Shown here: piece after piece, positions 16,839 through 25,400 of the stretch
Layout: every line of letters begins with the position of its first letter
How positions within the stretch are numbered: position 1 is the first letter of the stretch
NCBI GenBank assembly: GCA_947493585.1
Contig: CANLRI010000003.1
Span: 248,001-312,000, forward strand
Origin: an uncultured Planococcus sp.
GTDB taxonomy: Bacteria > Bacillota > Bacilli > Bacillales_A > Planococcaceae
Direction of reading: 5' to 3'
Length of the DNA stretch: 64,000 nucleotides
Position numbers and translations under genes: made by a program
Notes under the pieces: generated by a model
Seen by the model: only the letters and a program-made list of their open reading frames with translations
Database searches by the model: none
Told to the model about the DNA's origin: nothing

Positions 16839-17483
16839 ATGAACGTACTAGTTTTGGGAGCAAATGGCCAAGTAGGCCGCCACATTGTAGAAGAATTGAC
16901 CGAAAAAGGCCATGACGCGGTAGCGATGATCCGCAAAGAAGAACAGCGCGCAGAAATGGAAAAACGCGGCGCGAAGAAAATCGTCCTTGGCGATTTGGAA
17001 AAAGACTTCAGCCATGCATTCGACGATGTCGACGCAGTCATTTTCGCAGCAGGTTCAGGCCCGAAAACAGGCGCTGACAAGACTTTGACCATCGATCTAT
17101 GGGGCTCTGTCAAAGCAGCGGATTACGCGAAGCAAAAAGGCGTTAAACGTTTCGTCCAGCTCGGCTCGGTCGGATCTGATGACCCGGATGCCGGCGGCGA
17201 AGAAATGAAGCCTTACTTGGTAGCCAAGCGCACAGCGGATGACCTTCTTGAACAGAGTGGTCTCGATTATACAATTGTCCGTCCAGGCCCATTATCGGAT
17301 GATGAGAAAACTGGCCATATCGAAGCAGCCACGCACTTTGAGTCTTTCGAAAACCGTGCGATTCCACGCGCAGATGTAGCACGTACACTTGCTGAAGTTG
17401 TGGACCGTAAAAATACCTACGGGAAAGTCTTCGAAATTCTTCAAGGCGAAGCTGAAATCGCCCAGGAACTCGACCGTCTGTAA
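16839..17483 (+). CDS. NAD(P)H-binding atypical SDR (YhfK-like)
   Basis: A 214-residue protein with the N-terminal NAD(P)-binding glycine motif VLGANGQVGRHIVEEL, then VLGDLEKDFSHAFDDVDAVIFAAGSGP and the YLVAKRTADDLLEQSGLDYTIVRPGPL segment. It matches the atypical short-chain dehydrogenase group that includes B. subtilis YhfK, whose activity is unknown. The classical catalytic YxxxK is altered. AGGAGT at 16825-16830 fits ATG 16839; the longer TTG start is less likely. A sigma-B-like promoter lies just upstream. Confidence 0.88.
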   Translation: MNVLVLGANGQVGRHIVEELTEKGHDAVAMIRKEEQRAEMEKRGAKKIVLGDLEKDFSHAFDDVDAVIFAAGSGPKTGADKTLTIDLWGSVKAADYAKQKGVKRFVQLGSVGSDDPDAGGEEMKPYLVAKRTADDLLEQSGLDYTIVRPGPLSDDEKTGHIEAATHFESFENRAIPRADVARTLAEVVDRKNTYGKVFEILQGEAEIAQELDRL

Positions 17484-17553
17484 GCTTTAGGCGGATGGCG
17501 TTCACGGCATTTCTATGGTAGACTAGCTTTACGATAATAGAGGACGTGATAAC

Positions 17554-17931
17554 ATGATTAATATTCAAGTACCGAAAGCTGACATTACCATCACTCAGCG
17601 CAAACAAGAAATTCAAGGTGATGAAGCAGTCATCAAACCGCTATACGGTTTTATCGACTTGCATGAAATTCCGCGCGATAAAGGCGGCATCATTCAATTC
17701 TTCAACCACAGCGGCGAGCTTTTGTTTGTCGGCAAAGCCCGCAAACTGCGCCAGCGCGTGAAAAAGCATTTTGAAGACAATGTCTCGCCATTGAAAAACC
17801 ATCGCGATGAAGTCCATCGCATTGCGGTTTCCATTGTGGAAGACCCGATGGAACGCGAAATTTATGAGACTTACCTGATCAATACAGGAAAAGCGAAATA
17901 CAACGTCGATAAAGTATTTTATCGCGACTAA
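17554..17931 (+). CDS. GIY-YIG nuclease domain protein (UvrC N-terminus-like)
   Basis: A 125-residue protein equal to the first domain of UvrC alone: GGIIQFFNHSGELLFVGKARKLRQRVKKHF contains the GIY-YIG core with Val-Gly-Lys-Ala and the catalytic arginine, and YETYLINTGKAKYNVDK closes the domain. The first motif reads GII-FF rather than GIY-YIG, as in UvrC-like relatives. It is annotated in Bacillales as nucleotide excision repair endonuclease; a repair or recombination role is inferred. Strong ribosome site (AGAGGACGTG) before ATG; terminator follows. Confidence 0.8.
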   Translation: MINIQVPKADITITQRKQEIQGDEAVIKPLYGFIDLHEIPRDKGGIIQFFNHSGELLFVGKARKLRQRVKKHFEDNVSPLKNHRDEVHRIAVSIVEDPMEREIYETYLINTGKAKYNVDKVFYRD

Positions 17932-17936
17932 GACAA

Positions 17937-17967
17937 ACGGGCGCTCCCGATAGAGCGCCCGTTTTTT
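17937..17967 (+). terminator. terminator
   Basis: ACGGGCGCTC pairs with GAGCGCCCGT followed by six T residues. Confidence 0.93.
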
Positions 17968-18099
17968 CTATATGGGATTGTAAACAAGCTTCTTTAGACA
18001 GTTGCATTCCATCAGATTCAAATAAACCCTTTTCTAGGTTTTATGAGACTTTGAAAAAGGAATAGTACTGTAAAATCATGCTCTTTGGAGGAACTCGAT

Positions 18100-18954
18100 A
18101 TGTCCACACACGCCAAACCAGTCCCAGCGGCCGATTGCCGCAGCGAATACGACACACTGCGCCATGTGCTCCTATGCCCACCGCGCTTCATGGAAATTCG
18201 AGACGTCATTAACGATGTACAAAAACGCTATAAAGAGGAAAACATTGACGTAACGGAAGCTTTGCGCCAGCATTCTGCCTTTGTTGAGGCATTGGCTGCG
18301 GAAGGCATCGACACGGCTTTTTTAGAAGCCTCTGAAGAATATCCGGAGCAAGTGTTCACACGCGACATCGGCTTCACGATCGGCGACACAGTGTTCATCA
18401 GCGAGATGGCTGCAAATGTCCGCCAAGGGGAAGAACAAGTGCTGCAAAACTGGCTCGCTGAAAAAGGCGTTCGCTTCAAGCATTTGCCGGGACACCGCAT
18501 CGAAGGCGGCGACGTCATGGTCGATCAGGATACGGTGTTTGTCGGCATCAGCAGCCGTACTTCCGAAGAAGCGATTGAAGAGTTACAGCGGCACATGCCA
18601 AATTTCCGCGTCGTCCCGATCCGGCTCAACGAAAAATACTTGCATCTCGATTGCGTTTTCAATATTTTATCACCAACCGAAGCGCTGATTTTTCCGGAAG
18701 CGTTGGAACAAGCGTCAATTGACATGTTGAGCGAGCGCTATACACTGATTCCTGTAGAATCCGACGAACAATTCAAACTTGGCACGAATGTGCTGTCAAT
18801 CGGTGGCCGCCGCATCTTCAGCCAGCCGCAAAACACCAAGGTCAATAAGCAGCTTCGCGAACACGGCTTCCGCGTGATTGAAACCGACTTCTCTGAAATC
18901 ATCAAATCCGGCGGCGCTTTCCGCTGCTGCACGATGCCAGTCGCCAGAGGATAA
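18100..18954 (+). CDS. dimethylarginine dimethylaminohydrolase / amidinotransferase-like
   Basis: A 284-residue pentein-fold enzyme. It has the substrate-binding FTRDIGFTIGD, the catalytic histidine in HRIEGGDVM and YLHLDCVFN, and a catalytic cysteine in GGAFRCCTMP close to the C-terminus. The family includes arginine deiminases and dimethylarginine hydrolases; the close Bacillus homologue (YkgA) is called a DDAH-like hydrolase. GGAGG at 18087-18091 sets ATG 18100. It ends at the terminator that flanks repeat A2. The exact guanidino substrate is unknown. Confidence 0.88.
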   Translation: MSTHAKPVPAADCRSEYDTLRHVLLCPPRFMEIRDVINDVQKRYKEENIDVTEALRQHSAFVEALAAEGIDTAFLEASEEYPEQVFTRDIGFTIGDTVFISEMAANVRQGEEQVLQNWLAEKGVRFKHLPGHRIEGGDVMVDQDTVFVGISSRTSEEAIEELQRHMPNFRVVPIRLNEKYLHLDCVFNILSPTEALIFPEALEQASIDMLSERYTLIPVESDEQFKLGTNVLSIGGRRIFSQPQNTKVNKQLREHGFRVIETDFSEIIKSGGAFRCCTMPVARG

Positions 18955-18958
18955 AACA

Positions 18959-18990
18959 GAAAAAGCTGCCCGCATCAACGGGTAGCTTTA
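18959..18990 (+). terminator. terminator of the DDAH-like gene and left flank of repeat A2
   Basis: GAAAAAGCTGCCCGCATCA (18959-18977) plus ACGGGTAGCTTTA: stem AGCTGCCCG/CGGGTAGCT with a T:G mismatch. The first 19 bases recur exactly at 19294-19312. Confidence 0.85.
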
Positions 18991-19293
18991 CAGAGTGTTG
19001 AAGAAGTCTATTATCCGTTATGAATGAAAAGGGAATCGCCATTTCTACATTTAAAATCAATGTTCTATCTGAGTATTTGGAGAAGCATTCGCTCGTAAAA
19101 CCTTCTGCTCAATAATGCTGCGCATTACTTCGCAAAGATAATGTCTCACGTAGTTCGACTTTATCTTTCCTGTGGGACTAGCGGGTTTGAGAGACCCCGC
19201 AGGAACGGAGTGACGAGGAGGCTCGATTCCCGCCCCACGGAAAGCGAGCGATAAGCTTCGGAAAATACGGCTTTTTAACTTTCTCGACAGCCT
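18991..19293. repeat. intergenic repeat A, copy 2 (with a 73-base insertion)
   Basis: Copy of 10250-10476. CGCTCG (19090-19095) pairs with CGAGCG (19245-19250), and CCTGTGGG (19169-19176) with CCCCACGG (19233-19240). Between the first two arms there are 73 bases where copy 1 has three, so the outer and inner stems are pushed apart but the arms themselves are kept. The right end (TTTCTCGACAG) and left end (TTGAAGAAGTC) are loosely inverted. Non-coding. Confidence 0.8.
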
Positions 19294-19328
19294 GAAAAAG
19301 CTGCCCGCATCAGCGGGCAGCTTTTTTT
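19294..19328 (-). terminator. terminator of trpG and right flank of repeat A2
   Basis: AAGCTGCCCGC atca GCGGGCAGCTT with A and T runs. Its left arm plus loop is duplicated at 18959-18977. It lies beyond the trpG stop. Confidence 0.88.
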
Positions 19329-19340
19329 ATGTCTTCCTCT

Positions 19341-19949
19341 TTATTCACGATCGGCGTGCTGCGTATGCAGGCGGCTTTCGCGCGCAAGTTCCACAAACCT
19401 CGCCATCATATCGGATCCTTCCGGCGTCCCGATCGATTCCGGATGGAACTGCAGCCCGTAGACCGGATACTCTTTAAGCTTGATTGCCATGACGGTGCCG
19501 TCATCCAGCGCTTCCGCCTGCATGTCAAAGCAGTCAGGCATGGATGCTTTTTCGATGGCCAGCGAATGATAGCGCATGACTGGGACGCGCTCTTGCATTC
19601 CCGCGAACAAATCCGTTCCGCTATGGGACAGCTCGGAAACTTTCCCGTGGCGGATGACCGGTGCTTCGGTCACGCGTCCCCCGAATGCTTCACCCAGCAA
19701 TTGCTGGCCGAGGCAGATGCCAAGGATCGGCACATCGCGGTGGAGCGCACGGATCAACTCGATCGATTCGGGTACATCTCTCGGATGGCCCGGGCCTGGG
19801 GACAAGATGATCGCCTGCGCTTGTTTGTCGCGGATTTCATCCAGGCTTAATTGCCCGTACCGCACAACTTCCACTTCTTCACCGAGAGCTGCGATCGCTT
19901 GATAAATATTATATGTGAATGAATCGTAATGATCGATTAGGAGAATCAT
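19341..19949 (-). CDS. trpG: anthranilate synthase component II (glutamine amidotransferase)
   Basis: A 202-residue class I glutaminase: GICLGQQLLGEAFGG with the nucleophile Cys79, LQFHPESIGTPEG with the His-Glu pair, and the oxyanion PGPGHP. It releases ammonia from glutamine for chorismate amination. Its ATG overlaps the trpE stop by four bases (ATGA), so the two subunits are translationally coupled. In many Bacillales the same protein (PabA) also serves folate synthesis; here its position under a Trp T-box argues for tryptophan. Confidence 0.93.
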   Translation of the reverse strand: MILLIDHYDSFTYNIYQAIAALGEEVEVVRYGQLSLDEIRDKQAQAIILSPGPGHPRDVPESIELIRALHRDVPILGICLGQQLLGEAFGGRVTEAPVIRHGKVSELSHSGTDLFAGMQERVPVMRYHSLAIEKASMPDCFDMQAEALDDGTVMAIKLKEYPVYGLQFHPESIGTPEGSDMMARFVELARESRLHTQHADRE

Positions 19950-21298
19950 CCAAACACCTCCGTCAGCGAACGCGCTTTATGAAGCGTTTCCTCGTATTCG
20001 GCTTGCGGTTCGGAATCGAAGACGATGCCCGCTCCCGCTTGAACGTGGACCGTGCCGTCTTTAACGACGAAAGTCCGGATGGCGAGCGCCACATCAAGAT
20101 TGCCATTGAAGCCGAGATACCCGACAGCACCGCCGTAAACGCCGCGCCGTTCCTCTTCAAATTGCTGGATGAGCTGCAGCGCACGCACTTTCGGGGCACC
20201 CGATACCGTACCAGCAGGCAGGCAGGACACAAGCGCATCTAGTGGATGCATCGTGCCTTCCAATTCGCCGGTCACTTCCGACACGATGTGCATGACGTGC
20301 TGGTACTTCTCGATGACCATGTATTTCGGGATCGCGACCGTACCGACTTTTGCGACGCGGCCGACGTCATTGCGGCTGAGGTCGACGAGCATTTGGTGCT
20401 CTGCCCGCTCTTTTTCATCCCCCAGCAATTCGTTCTCAAGCGCTGTATCTTCCGCTTCGGTCTTGCCGCGCTTTCTCGTGCCGGCGATGGGATTGGTGAC
20501 CATCTCGCCGCCGCGGATCGTCAATAGGCTTTCAGGCGAAGCGCCGACGACGGCATAGTCGCCGAAATCGATATAAAACTGGTAAGGCGACGGATTTTGC
20601 TTGCGGAGTTTTCTATATAAAGTGAAAGCATCGCCTTGGTAATCCGCAGACAAACGCTGCGATAACACCAACTGGAATACTTCCCCTTTGCGGATTTCCT
20701 GTTTGGCCAGCTCGACTTGTTCGCGGAACCGTTCAGCTGTCGTTGCGGACTGGAAATTTAATGTTTCCGGCTGGTCGCCCGGTTCTGTCTCCGCTGCCTG
20801 CTCAAGCTGTTCTGCGATTTCGCTTGCACGCCCTTCAAACGAGATGACCGTCACATCATGGCGGACATGGTCGAACACGACGATCGTTTCGTATAGCTGC
20901 AAATGGATATCCGGCATGTTCAGGCTATCTTTACGAGCGCTTTCGACCGGCTCATACGCCGCGATTGCATCATAGCCGATATAGCCGATCGCTCCGCCGG
21001 TAAACGGCAAGCCTTCAATATCCTGATTGTCTTTCGGCATCAATTCCTTGATCCGTTCGAGCGGGCGCCCTTGTTCCACTGAACGCTCACCGCTCCGGTA
21101 ATCAATCACTTCTAGTTGGTCTTTCAATCCGATAAATGCTTTTGACGGATCTGCCGCAATAAACGAATAGCGGCCGCTTGCACTTGTTTTCAACGAGCTC
21201 TCCAGCAGGCATTTGTATGGCCCTTGCAAACGTTGGAACACCATGATCGGCGTCAAGCTATCTCCTTCTACTTTCTGGATCTGTACATCTCTTCTCAT
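19946..21298 (-). CDS. trpE: anthranilate synthase component I
   Basis: A 450-residue chorismate-using enzyme. IPIAGTRKRGKTEAED-type motif (here NPIAGTRKRGKTEAE), DEKERAEHQMLVDLSRNDVGRV, ALVSCLPAGTVSGAPK and the final YGGAVGYLGFNGNLD are the MST-family catalytic motifs. It converts chorismate to anthranilate with TrpG. The frame is open to 21403, but AGAGGAG about ten bases upstream and the riboswitch terminator at 21341-21382 place the start at ATG 21298. No trpDCFBA follows; they must lie elsewhere or be absent. Confidence 0.93.
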   Translation of the reverse strand: MRRDVQIQKVEGDSLTPIMVFQRLQGPYKCLLESSLKTSASGRYSFIAADPSKAFIGLKDQLEVIDYRSGERSVEQGRPLERIKELMPKDNQDIEGLPFTGGAIGYIGYDAIAAYEPVESARKDSLNMPDIHLQLYETIVVFDHVRHDVTVISFEGRASEIAEQLEQAAETEPGDQPETLNFQSATTAERFREQVELAKQEIRKGEVFQLVLSQRLSADYQGDAFTLYRKLRKQNPSPYQFYIDFGDYAVVGASPESLLTIRGGEMVTNPIAGTRKRGKTEAEDTALENELLGDEKERAEHQMLVDLSRNDVGRVAKVGTVAIPKYMVIEKYQHVMHIVSEVTGELEGTMHPLDALVSCLPAGTVSGAPKVRALQLIQQFEEERRGVYGGAVGYLGFNGNLDVALAIRTFVVKDGTVHVQAGAGIVFDSEPQAEYEETLHKARSLTEVFG

Positions 21299-21329
21299 CT
21301 CGGCTCCACTCCTCTTTCTTTCGGGCACC

Positions 21330-21630
21330 GCCGGATCAATACAAAAAGCCCCTGCACGAAATAAGATCATTTCGTACAGAGGACGGATCGACCGCGGTGC
21401 CACCTCATCTTGAAGCTCTCAGCTTCCACTTGAACCCCAATAACGCGGGGCAGACGGGCCTTCTTTTCAGATGGCCACTCATAAGTCCATTCACGCATGT
21501 GCCACACCAGTTCCCAGCTATCCCCGGCTCTCTGTCAGAAGCTATCCATGTGCTACTTGTCTTAGTCAACGTTTTTGAATGTGGCGCTTTGTTTCCGCAG
21601 TCCCATCAGGTTGCCGCGCAATTAAAAGCT
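21330..21630 (-). ncRNA. T-box riboswitch, tryptophan-type
   Basis: On the minus strand the leader contains the T-box AGGTGGCACCGCGG (reverse of 21394-21407), an AGAGAG/CCGGGG-type distal stem, and GTGAATGGACTT, where TGG at 21487-21489 fits the specifier codon followed by A. A Rho-independent terminator (CCTCTGTACGAAAT / ATTTCGTGCAGGGG, T run) occupies 21341-21382. Uncharged tRNA-Trp binding should disrupt it and allow trpE-trpG expression. Confidence 0.92.
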
Positions 21631-21637
21631 TGTGACC

Positions 21638-21666
21638 ATCTTATGGAATTCGGAGCCGTCTGTCAA
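21638..21666 (-). promoter_or_regulatory. promoter of the trpEG leader
   Basis: TTGACA (21661-21666), 17 bases, TAAGAT (21638-21643) on the minus strand, placing transcription start near 21630, just before the T-box stem I. Confidence 0.75.
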
Positions 21667-21768
21667 CTGAAAGCAAACGGTTAATTTAGATAATTCTGTA
21701 TTTATCAGAAGATTTGGGTTATAAATATAGTAGAAGAATGTTTCTAAAATCGAAGGGGGTATCAGAAA

Positions 21769-23028
21769 ATGAAAAAAAGTCTTTGGCTGGCAACAGGAAC
21801 AGTAGGACTCGGGCTCATACTCGGCGCTTGTGCAGGCGAAAGCGGAGGCGGTGATTCTTCTTCTGAGAGCGGCGATGCGACACAAATTAGCTTCATGCAC
21901 TGGCGCGGAGAAGACAAAGCCGTGCTTGATGAAATCATTGCCGATTTCGAAGAAGCGAACCCTGATATTCGCGTAGAGCAGAACATCTATCCGTCCGACC
22001 AATACCAGGCGACGGCACAGCGCATGCTGCAGGAAGGTTCAACAGGAGACGTCTTTACTTCTTTCCCTGGCGCGCAATTTGAATCGATCGAAAGCGCCGG
22101 CTTTTTTGAAGACTTGAGCGGAGAAGAATTCGTCTCGAATTTTGACGAAAGCCTGATCACTGTCGGCCAGAAAGACGGCACGCAATATGCCCTGCCGTAT
22201 CAATTGGTATTCAATATGCCGGTCTATAACAAAGGCATGTTTGATGAACTTGGCCTAGAAGTGCCGAAAAGCTGGACGGAATTCCAGGAAATGGCCGATA
22301 CTTTGCTCGAAAACGATATCACGCCAATCGCTTTCCCAGGCGCTGACATCGGCCCGAACCAATTCATGAACAGCATGATGATGAATAATGCGCCGGATGA
22401 AGATATTTTCGAAAAACTGCAAAACGGCGACGAATCCTTGACGAATGAATGGTGGGTCAAGACGCTAGAAGACTTTAAACTCCTTGCCGATAAAGGCTAT
22501 ATCCAGGACGATGCACTCGGCACCAACCAGGATTCCGCCATGGCGATGGTAGCAAATGAGGAAGCGGCCATGCTTGCGACCGGTTCCTACCATATGAATT
22601 CCCTGCTCGACTTGAATCCGGACCTTGAACTTGATTTGCTTGCCCCAATTACAGTGGAAGAAAGCGAAGCCACTTATGAAGGCATTAATACCGCCACATT
22701 CATGTTGGCTGTCAACAGCAACTCCGACAAGAAAGACCAAGCAAAAGCGTTCATCGACTATTTGAGCCAGCCGGAAGTGGCTTCCAAATACGCCAATGAA
22801 ACGGGGCAGCACTTGACTGTCAACGACGTCGAATACGAGTCCGAAGCCCTGCAGAATACCTCGTATTGGATCGACGAGCGCAATACGCGCTTCCAGCCGC
22901 GCTTTTTGATCACCAACGCCCAAATTGAAGATGCGGTCCTCAGTTCAATTGAAAACGTTCTTGGGGGCGAAGATCCAATGGCGGCGGCTGAAGCAGCCCA
23001 GCAAATCGTAGAAGAAAACAGGGAATAA
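21769..23028 (+). CDS. sugar ABC transporter substrate-binding lipoprotein
   Basis: A 419-residue exported protein. The signal peptide ends in the lipobox ILGACA (Cys about 22), then a Ser/Gly linker. The fold is the family 1/MalE-type solute-binding protein (SFMHWRGEDKAVLDEIIADFEEANPDI, WTEFQEMADTLLE, DAAMAMVANEEAAMLATGS-type pattern). AAGGGGG before the ATG. It heads an operon with two permeases. The substrate is a sugar or oligosaccharide, not identifiable. Confidence 0.9.
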   Translation: MKKSLWLATGTVGLGLILGACAGESGGGDSSSESGDATQISFMHWRGEDKAVLDEIIADFEEANPDIRVEQNIYPSDQYQATAQRMLQEGSTGDVFTSFPGAQFESIESAGFFEDLSGEEFVSNFDESLITVGQKDGTQYALPYQLVFNMPVYNKGMFDELGLEVPKSWTEFQEMADTLLENDITPIAFPGADIGPNQFMNSMMMNNAPDEDIFEKLQNGDESLTNEWWVKTLEDFKLLADKGYIQDDALGTNQDSAMAMVANEEAAMLATGSYHMNSLLDLNPDLELDLLAPITVEESEATYEGINTATFMLAVNSNSDKKDQAKAFIDYLSQPEVASKYANETGQHLTVNDVEYESEALQNTSYWIDERNTRFQPRFLITNAQIEDAVLSSIENVLGGEDPMAAAEAAQQIVEENRE

Positions 23029-23035
23029 TAAGTCC

Positions 23036-23911
23036 ATGAGAATCTCCAAATCCATCTACCTGTTCTTTCTTCCGGGGCTTGTCCTATACAGCTTGTTCTT
23101 TTTGTATCCAACCATCAGCGCCCTGTTTTATTCCTTTACCGACTGGGATGGCTTAAGCACTGCCTTCCAGTTTGTCGGCATCGACAATTACACCCGGGCA
23201 TTTACGGGCGATTCAATTTTCCAGAAAACGATCGGCAATAACTTGAAGTTCATGCTGACGGTCGTCGTGTTCCAGACGCTGGTTGCGCTTGCTTTTGCGC
23301 TGATCGTCATCAAGAACACAAAAACGAACGTGTTTCTCCGGGCGCTTTACTTTTTCCCGACCATTCTCTCTTCGGTCTCGGTGGCGTTCATCTGGGCGTT
23401 CATCTACGATCCGTCGATGGGCATCCTGAATCAAGTGCTCGAGCTCATTGGCCTTGATTTCCTTGCACAGAACTGGCTCGGCAATGCCAATATCGCGATC
23501 TACTCCCTGGCCATCACGCAAGTGTGGTTCCATGCGGGACAGATGCTGATCATCTTTGTCGCGGGGCTTCAAGCCATTCCAGAGGAACTGTATGAAGTGG
23601 CAAAAATCGAAGGCGCCAGCAAGTGGCAGACGTTCAAAAGCGTCACTTGGCCGCTTCTTGCACCTTCCGCCACCATCGTCGTCGCCTATACGACCATCCA
23701 GTCGTTTAAGGCATTCGATTTGGTGTTTGCGATGACCGGCGGCGGGCCGAATAACTCTACTGAAATCATCGCGACTTATATTTACGATGTCGCGTTCAAG
23801 AGCTATCAATTCGGCTACGCTTCTGCGATCTCCATCATTTTCATGGTCATCATCGCGTTGATAACTTACCTGCAGTTCAAGGCCTTGCGCTCAGACCGCG
23901 TATCTTACTAG
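23036..23911 (+). CDS. sugar ABC transporter permease, first subunit
   Basis: A 291-residue inner-membrane protein of the MalF/UgpA type with six hydrophobic segments. The EAA motif (EELYEVAKIEGASKWQTFKSVTWPLLAPS) that contacts the ATPase is intact, and FDLVFAMTGGGPNNSTEIIATYIY is typical. It follows the binding protein by seven bases and precedes the second permease by 16. Confidence 0.9.
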   Translation: MRISKSIYLFFLPGLVLYSLFFLYPTISALFYSFTDWDGLSTAFQFVGIDNYTRAFTGDSIFQKTIGNNLKFMLTVVVFQTLVALAFALIVIKNTKTNVFLRALYFFPTILSSVSVAFIWAFIYDPSMGILNQVLELIGLDFLAQNWLGNANIAIYSLAITQVWFHAGQMLIIFVAGLQAIPEELYEVAKIEGASKWQTFKSVTWPLLAPSATIVVAYTTIQSFKAFDLVFAMTGGGPNNSTEIIATYIYDVAFKSYQFGYASAISIIFMVIIALITYLQFKALRSDRVSY

Positions 23912-23927
23912 AAAGGGGGCGGCAACT

Positions 23928-24737
23928 TTGCTGTTCAGGAAATTCTCACTGCTCATCTATGCGCTGCTGATCCTGATTCCGTTGGTGGTCGTCCTGTTGA
24001 CGTCCGTTAAAACACTTCAGGAGACATTCAGCGACCCGCTAGGCTTGCCGGACGGCGGCTTTAAATTCGATAATTATGTCGCGATATTCCAGGAACAAAC
24101 CATGGCGGGCTATTTTCTCAATAGCACCATCGTCACCTTGTTCTCGGTCTCGTTCACTCTGCTGCTCGCCGCGATGGTCGCATTTGGCATTACGCGCATG
24201 AATAATTGGATCGGCAATGTACTGTTCGCCGTGTTCACACTCGGCATGATGGTGCCGGCACAAGTCATCATGGTGCCGCTGTATTCGCTCATGCTGGATT
24301 TGGGGCTGACGAATAGCCTTCTTGGGCTGATTCTCGTCAACATTTCCTCCACCTTGCCGATTGCCGTCTTCATCCTGACCGGCTTCATGAAAACTTTGCC
24401 GAAGGAATTGTTTGAAGCGTCGACAATCGACGGGGCCGGCAATTGGAAGATGTTCACGAAAGTGGCGATTCCTTTATCCTTGCCTTCCATCTCAGCTACA
24501 GCGATTTTCCTGTTCGTCATGCACTGGAACGACCTTTTGTACCCGCTCCTGTTCATCACGGACAATGCCTACAAAACCTTGCCGCTCGCACTTCTAGAGT
24601 TTCAAGGGCAATATTCCACCAATTATCCGATGCTGTTCACAGGCGTCATCATCGCCTCAGCGCCGATGGTCATCGCCTATGTCTTCCTGCAGCGCTACTT
24701 CGTCGCAGGCATCACAGCCGGTGCGGTCAAAGGATAA
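23928..24737 (+). CDS. sugar ABC transporter permease, second subunit
   Basis: A 269-residue MalG/UgpE-type permease with six membrane segments and the EAA motif PKELFEASTIDGAGNWKMFTKVAIPLS. The start is TTG at 23928, eight bases after AAAGGGGG (23912-23919). A terminator follows at once, so the operon has no ATP-binding gene; it must borrow a shared ATPase (MsmX type) encoded elsewhere. No glycosidase or regulator is adjacent. Confidence 0.9.
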   Translation: MLFRKFSLLIYALLILIPLVVVLLTSVKTLQETFSDPLGLPDGGFKFDNYVAIFQEQTMAGYFLNSTIVTLFSVSFTLLLAAMVAFGITRMNNWIGNVLFAVFTLGMMVPAQVIMVPLYSLMLDLGLTNSLLGLILVNISSTLPIAVFILTGFMKTLPKELFEASTIDGAGNWKMFTKVAIPLSLPSISATAIFLFVMHWNDLLYPLLFITDNAYKTLPLALLEFQGQYSTNYPMLFTGVIIASAPMVIAYVFLQRYFVAGITAGAVKG

Positions 24738-24740
24738 TAA

Positions 24741-24775
24741 GAAAAGCCTCCGGAGTTTTTCCGGAGGCTCTTCTT
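24741..24775. terminator. bidirectional terminator
   Basis: AGCCTCCGGA and TTCCGGAGGCT with flanking A and T residues, between the convergent ABC operon and cell wall hydrolase gene. Confidence 0.9.
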
Positions 24776-24776
24776 A

Positions 24777-25400
24777 TTATCTGGCAAAGACGTGCTTGCC
24801 GATTTTCTTGATCGTCGAACGGGTGAAGATCCACTGGTCAGTTGCCGTGACCGGGTTATAATAGTATGTCGCGCCGGAAGATGGATCCCAGCCTTTCGCC
24901 GCTTCCCGTACAGCACGGTAAGCGGAAGCGTTTGGCGTCAGCCAATACTGTCCATCATTCACTGCTGTAAAAGCGTTGCGCTGGAAAATGACGCCATATG
25001 TACTGCTCGGGAACGCTCGAGATTGCACACGGTTCATAATGACTGCCGCTACCGCGACTTTTCCTTCGAAGATTTCACCGCGGGCTTCGCCGTGGACGGT
25101 GCGTGCCATCATATCGACTTGCTTCATCTTTTCGCGTGTCATCGGGCCGGTAAAGCCGGTCGCTTTCACGCCGAAATCGCGTTGGAACTGGACAACGGCA
25201 TCTTTCGTGATCGATCCGTAATAACCAGTCGGTGCGAGGTTGAAATAGCCGAGTTTTTGAAGCTTCGCTTGAAGCTCTGTAACTTCGCTTCCGGAAACAC
25301 CTTCGTGTAAATCAGGCGCATGGGCGGAAACTGTTGAATGTGAAAATGTTAGAAAGAAAATCGCTGCTAAACTGAATAAGAGCACTTTAATTGTTTTCAT
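24777..25400 (-). CDS. cell wall hydrolase, SleB-like
   Basis: A 207-residue secreted protein: signal peptide ending near SAHA, a peptidoglycan-binding domain (GVSGSEVTELQAKLQKLGYF ... DAVVQFQRDFGV), then the Hydrolase_2 domain of the SleB/CwlJ family (ARTVHGEARGEIFEGKVAVAAVIMNRVQS, catalytic Glu in HGEARGE). SleB is a spore cortex lytic transglycosylase, but this order also occurs in vegetative wall hydrolases. AGGAGAGG places the start at ATG 25400, nine codons inside the longest frame. Sporulation role unproven. Confidence 0.88.
   Translation of the reverse strand: MKTIKVLLFSLAAIFFLTFSHSTVSAHAPDLHEGVSGSEVTELQAKLQKLGYFNLAPTGYYGSITKDAVVQFQRDFGVKATGFTGPMTREKMKQVDMMARTVHGEARGEIFEGKVAVAAVIMNRVQSRAFPSSTYGVIFQRNAFTAVNDGQYWLTPNASAYRAVREAAKGWDPSSGATYYYNPVTATDQWIFTRSTIKKIGKHVFAR

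Noticed and set aside
19329..19850. Plus-strand frame over trpG (173 codons)
   Set aside because: Antisense to trpG; starts in the terminator and has no ribosome site.
23213..23809. Minus-strand frame over the sugar permease (198 codons)
   Set aside because: Composition typical of an antisense shadow of a membrane protein, with many charged residues opposite hydrophobic codons.
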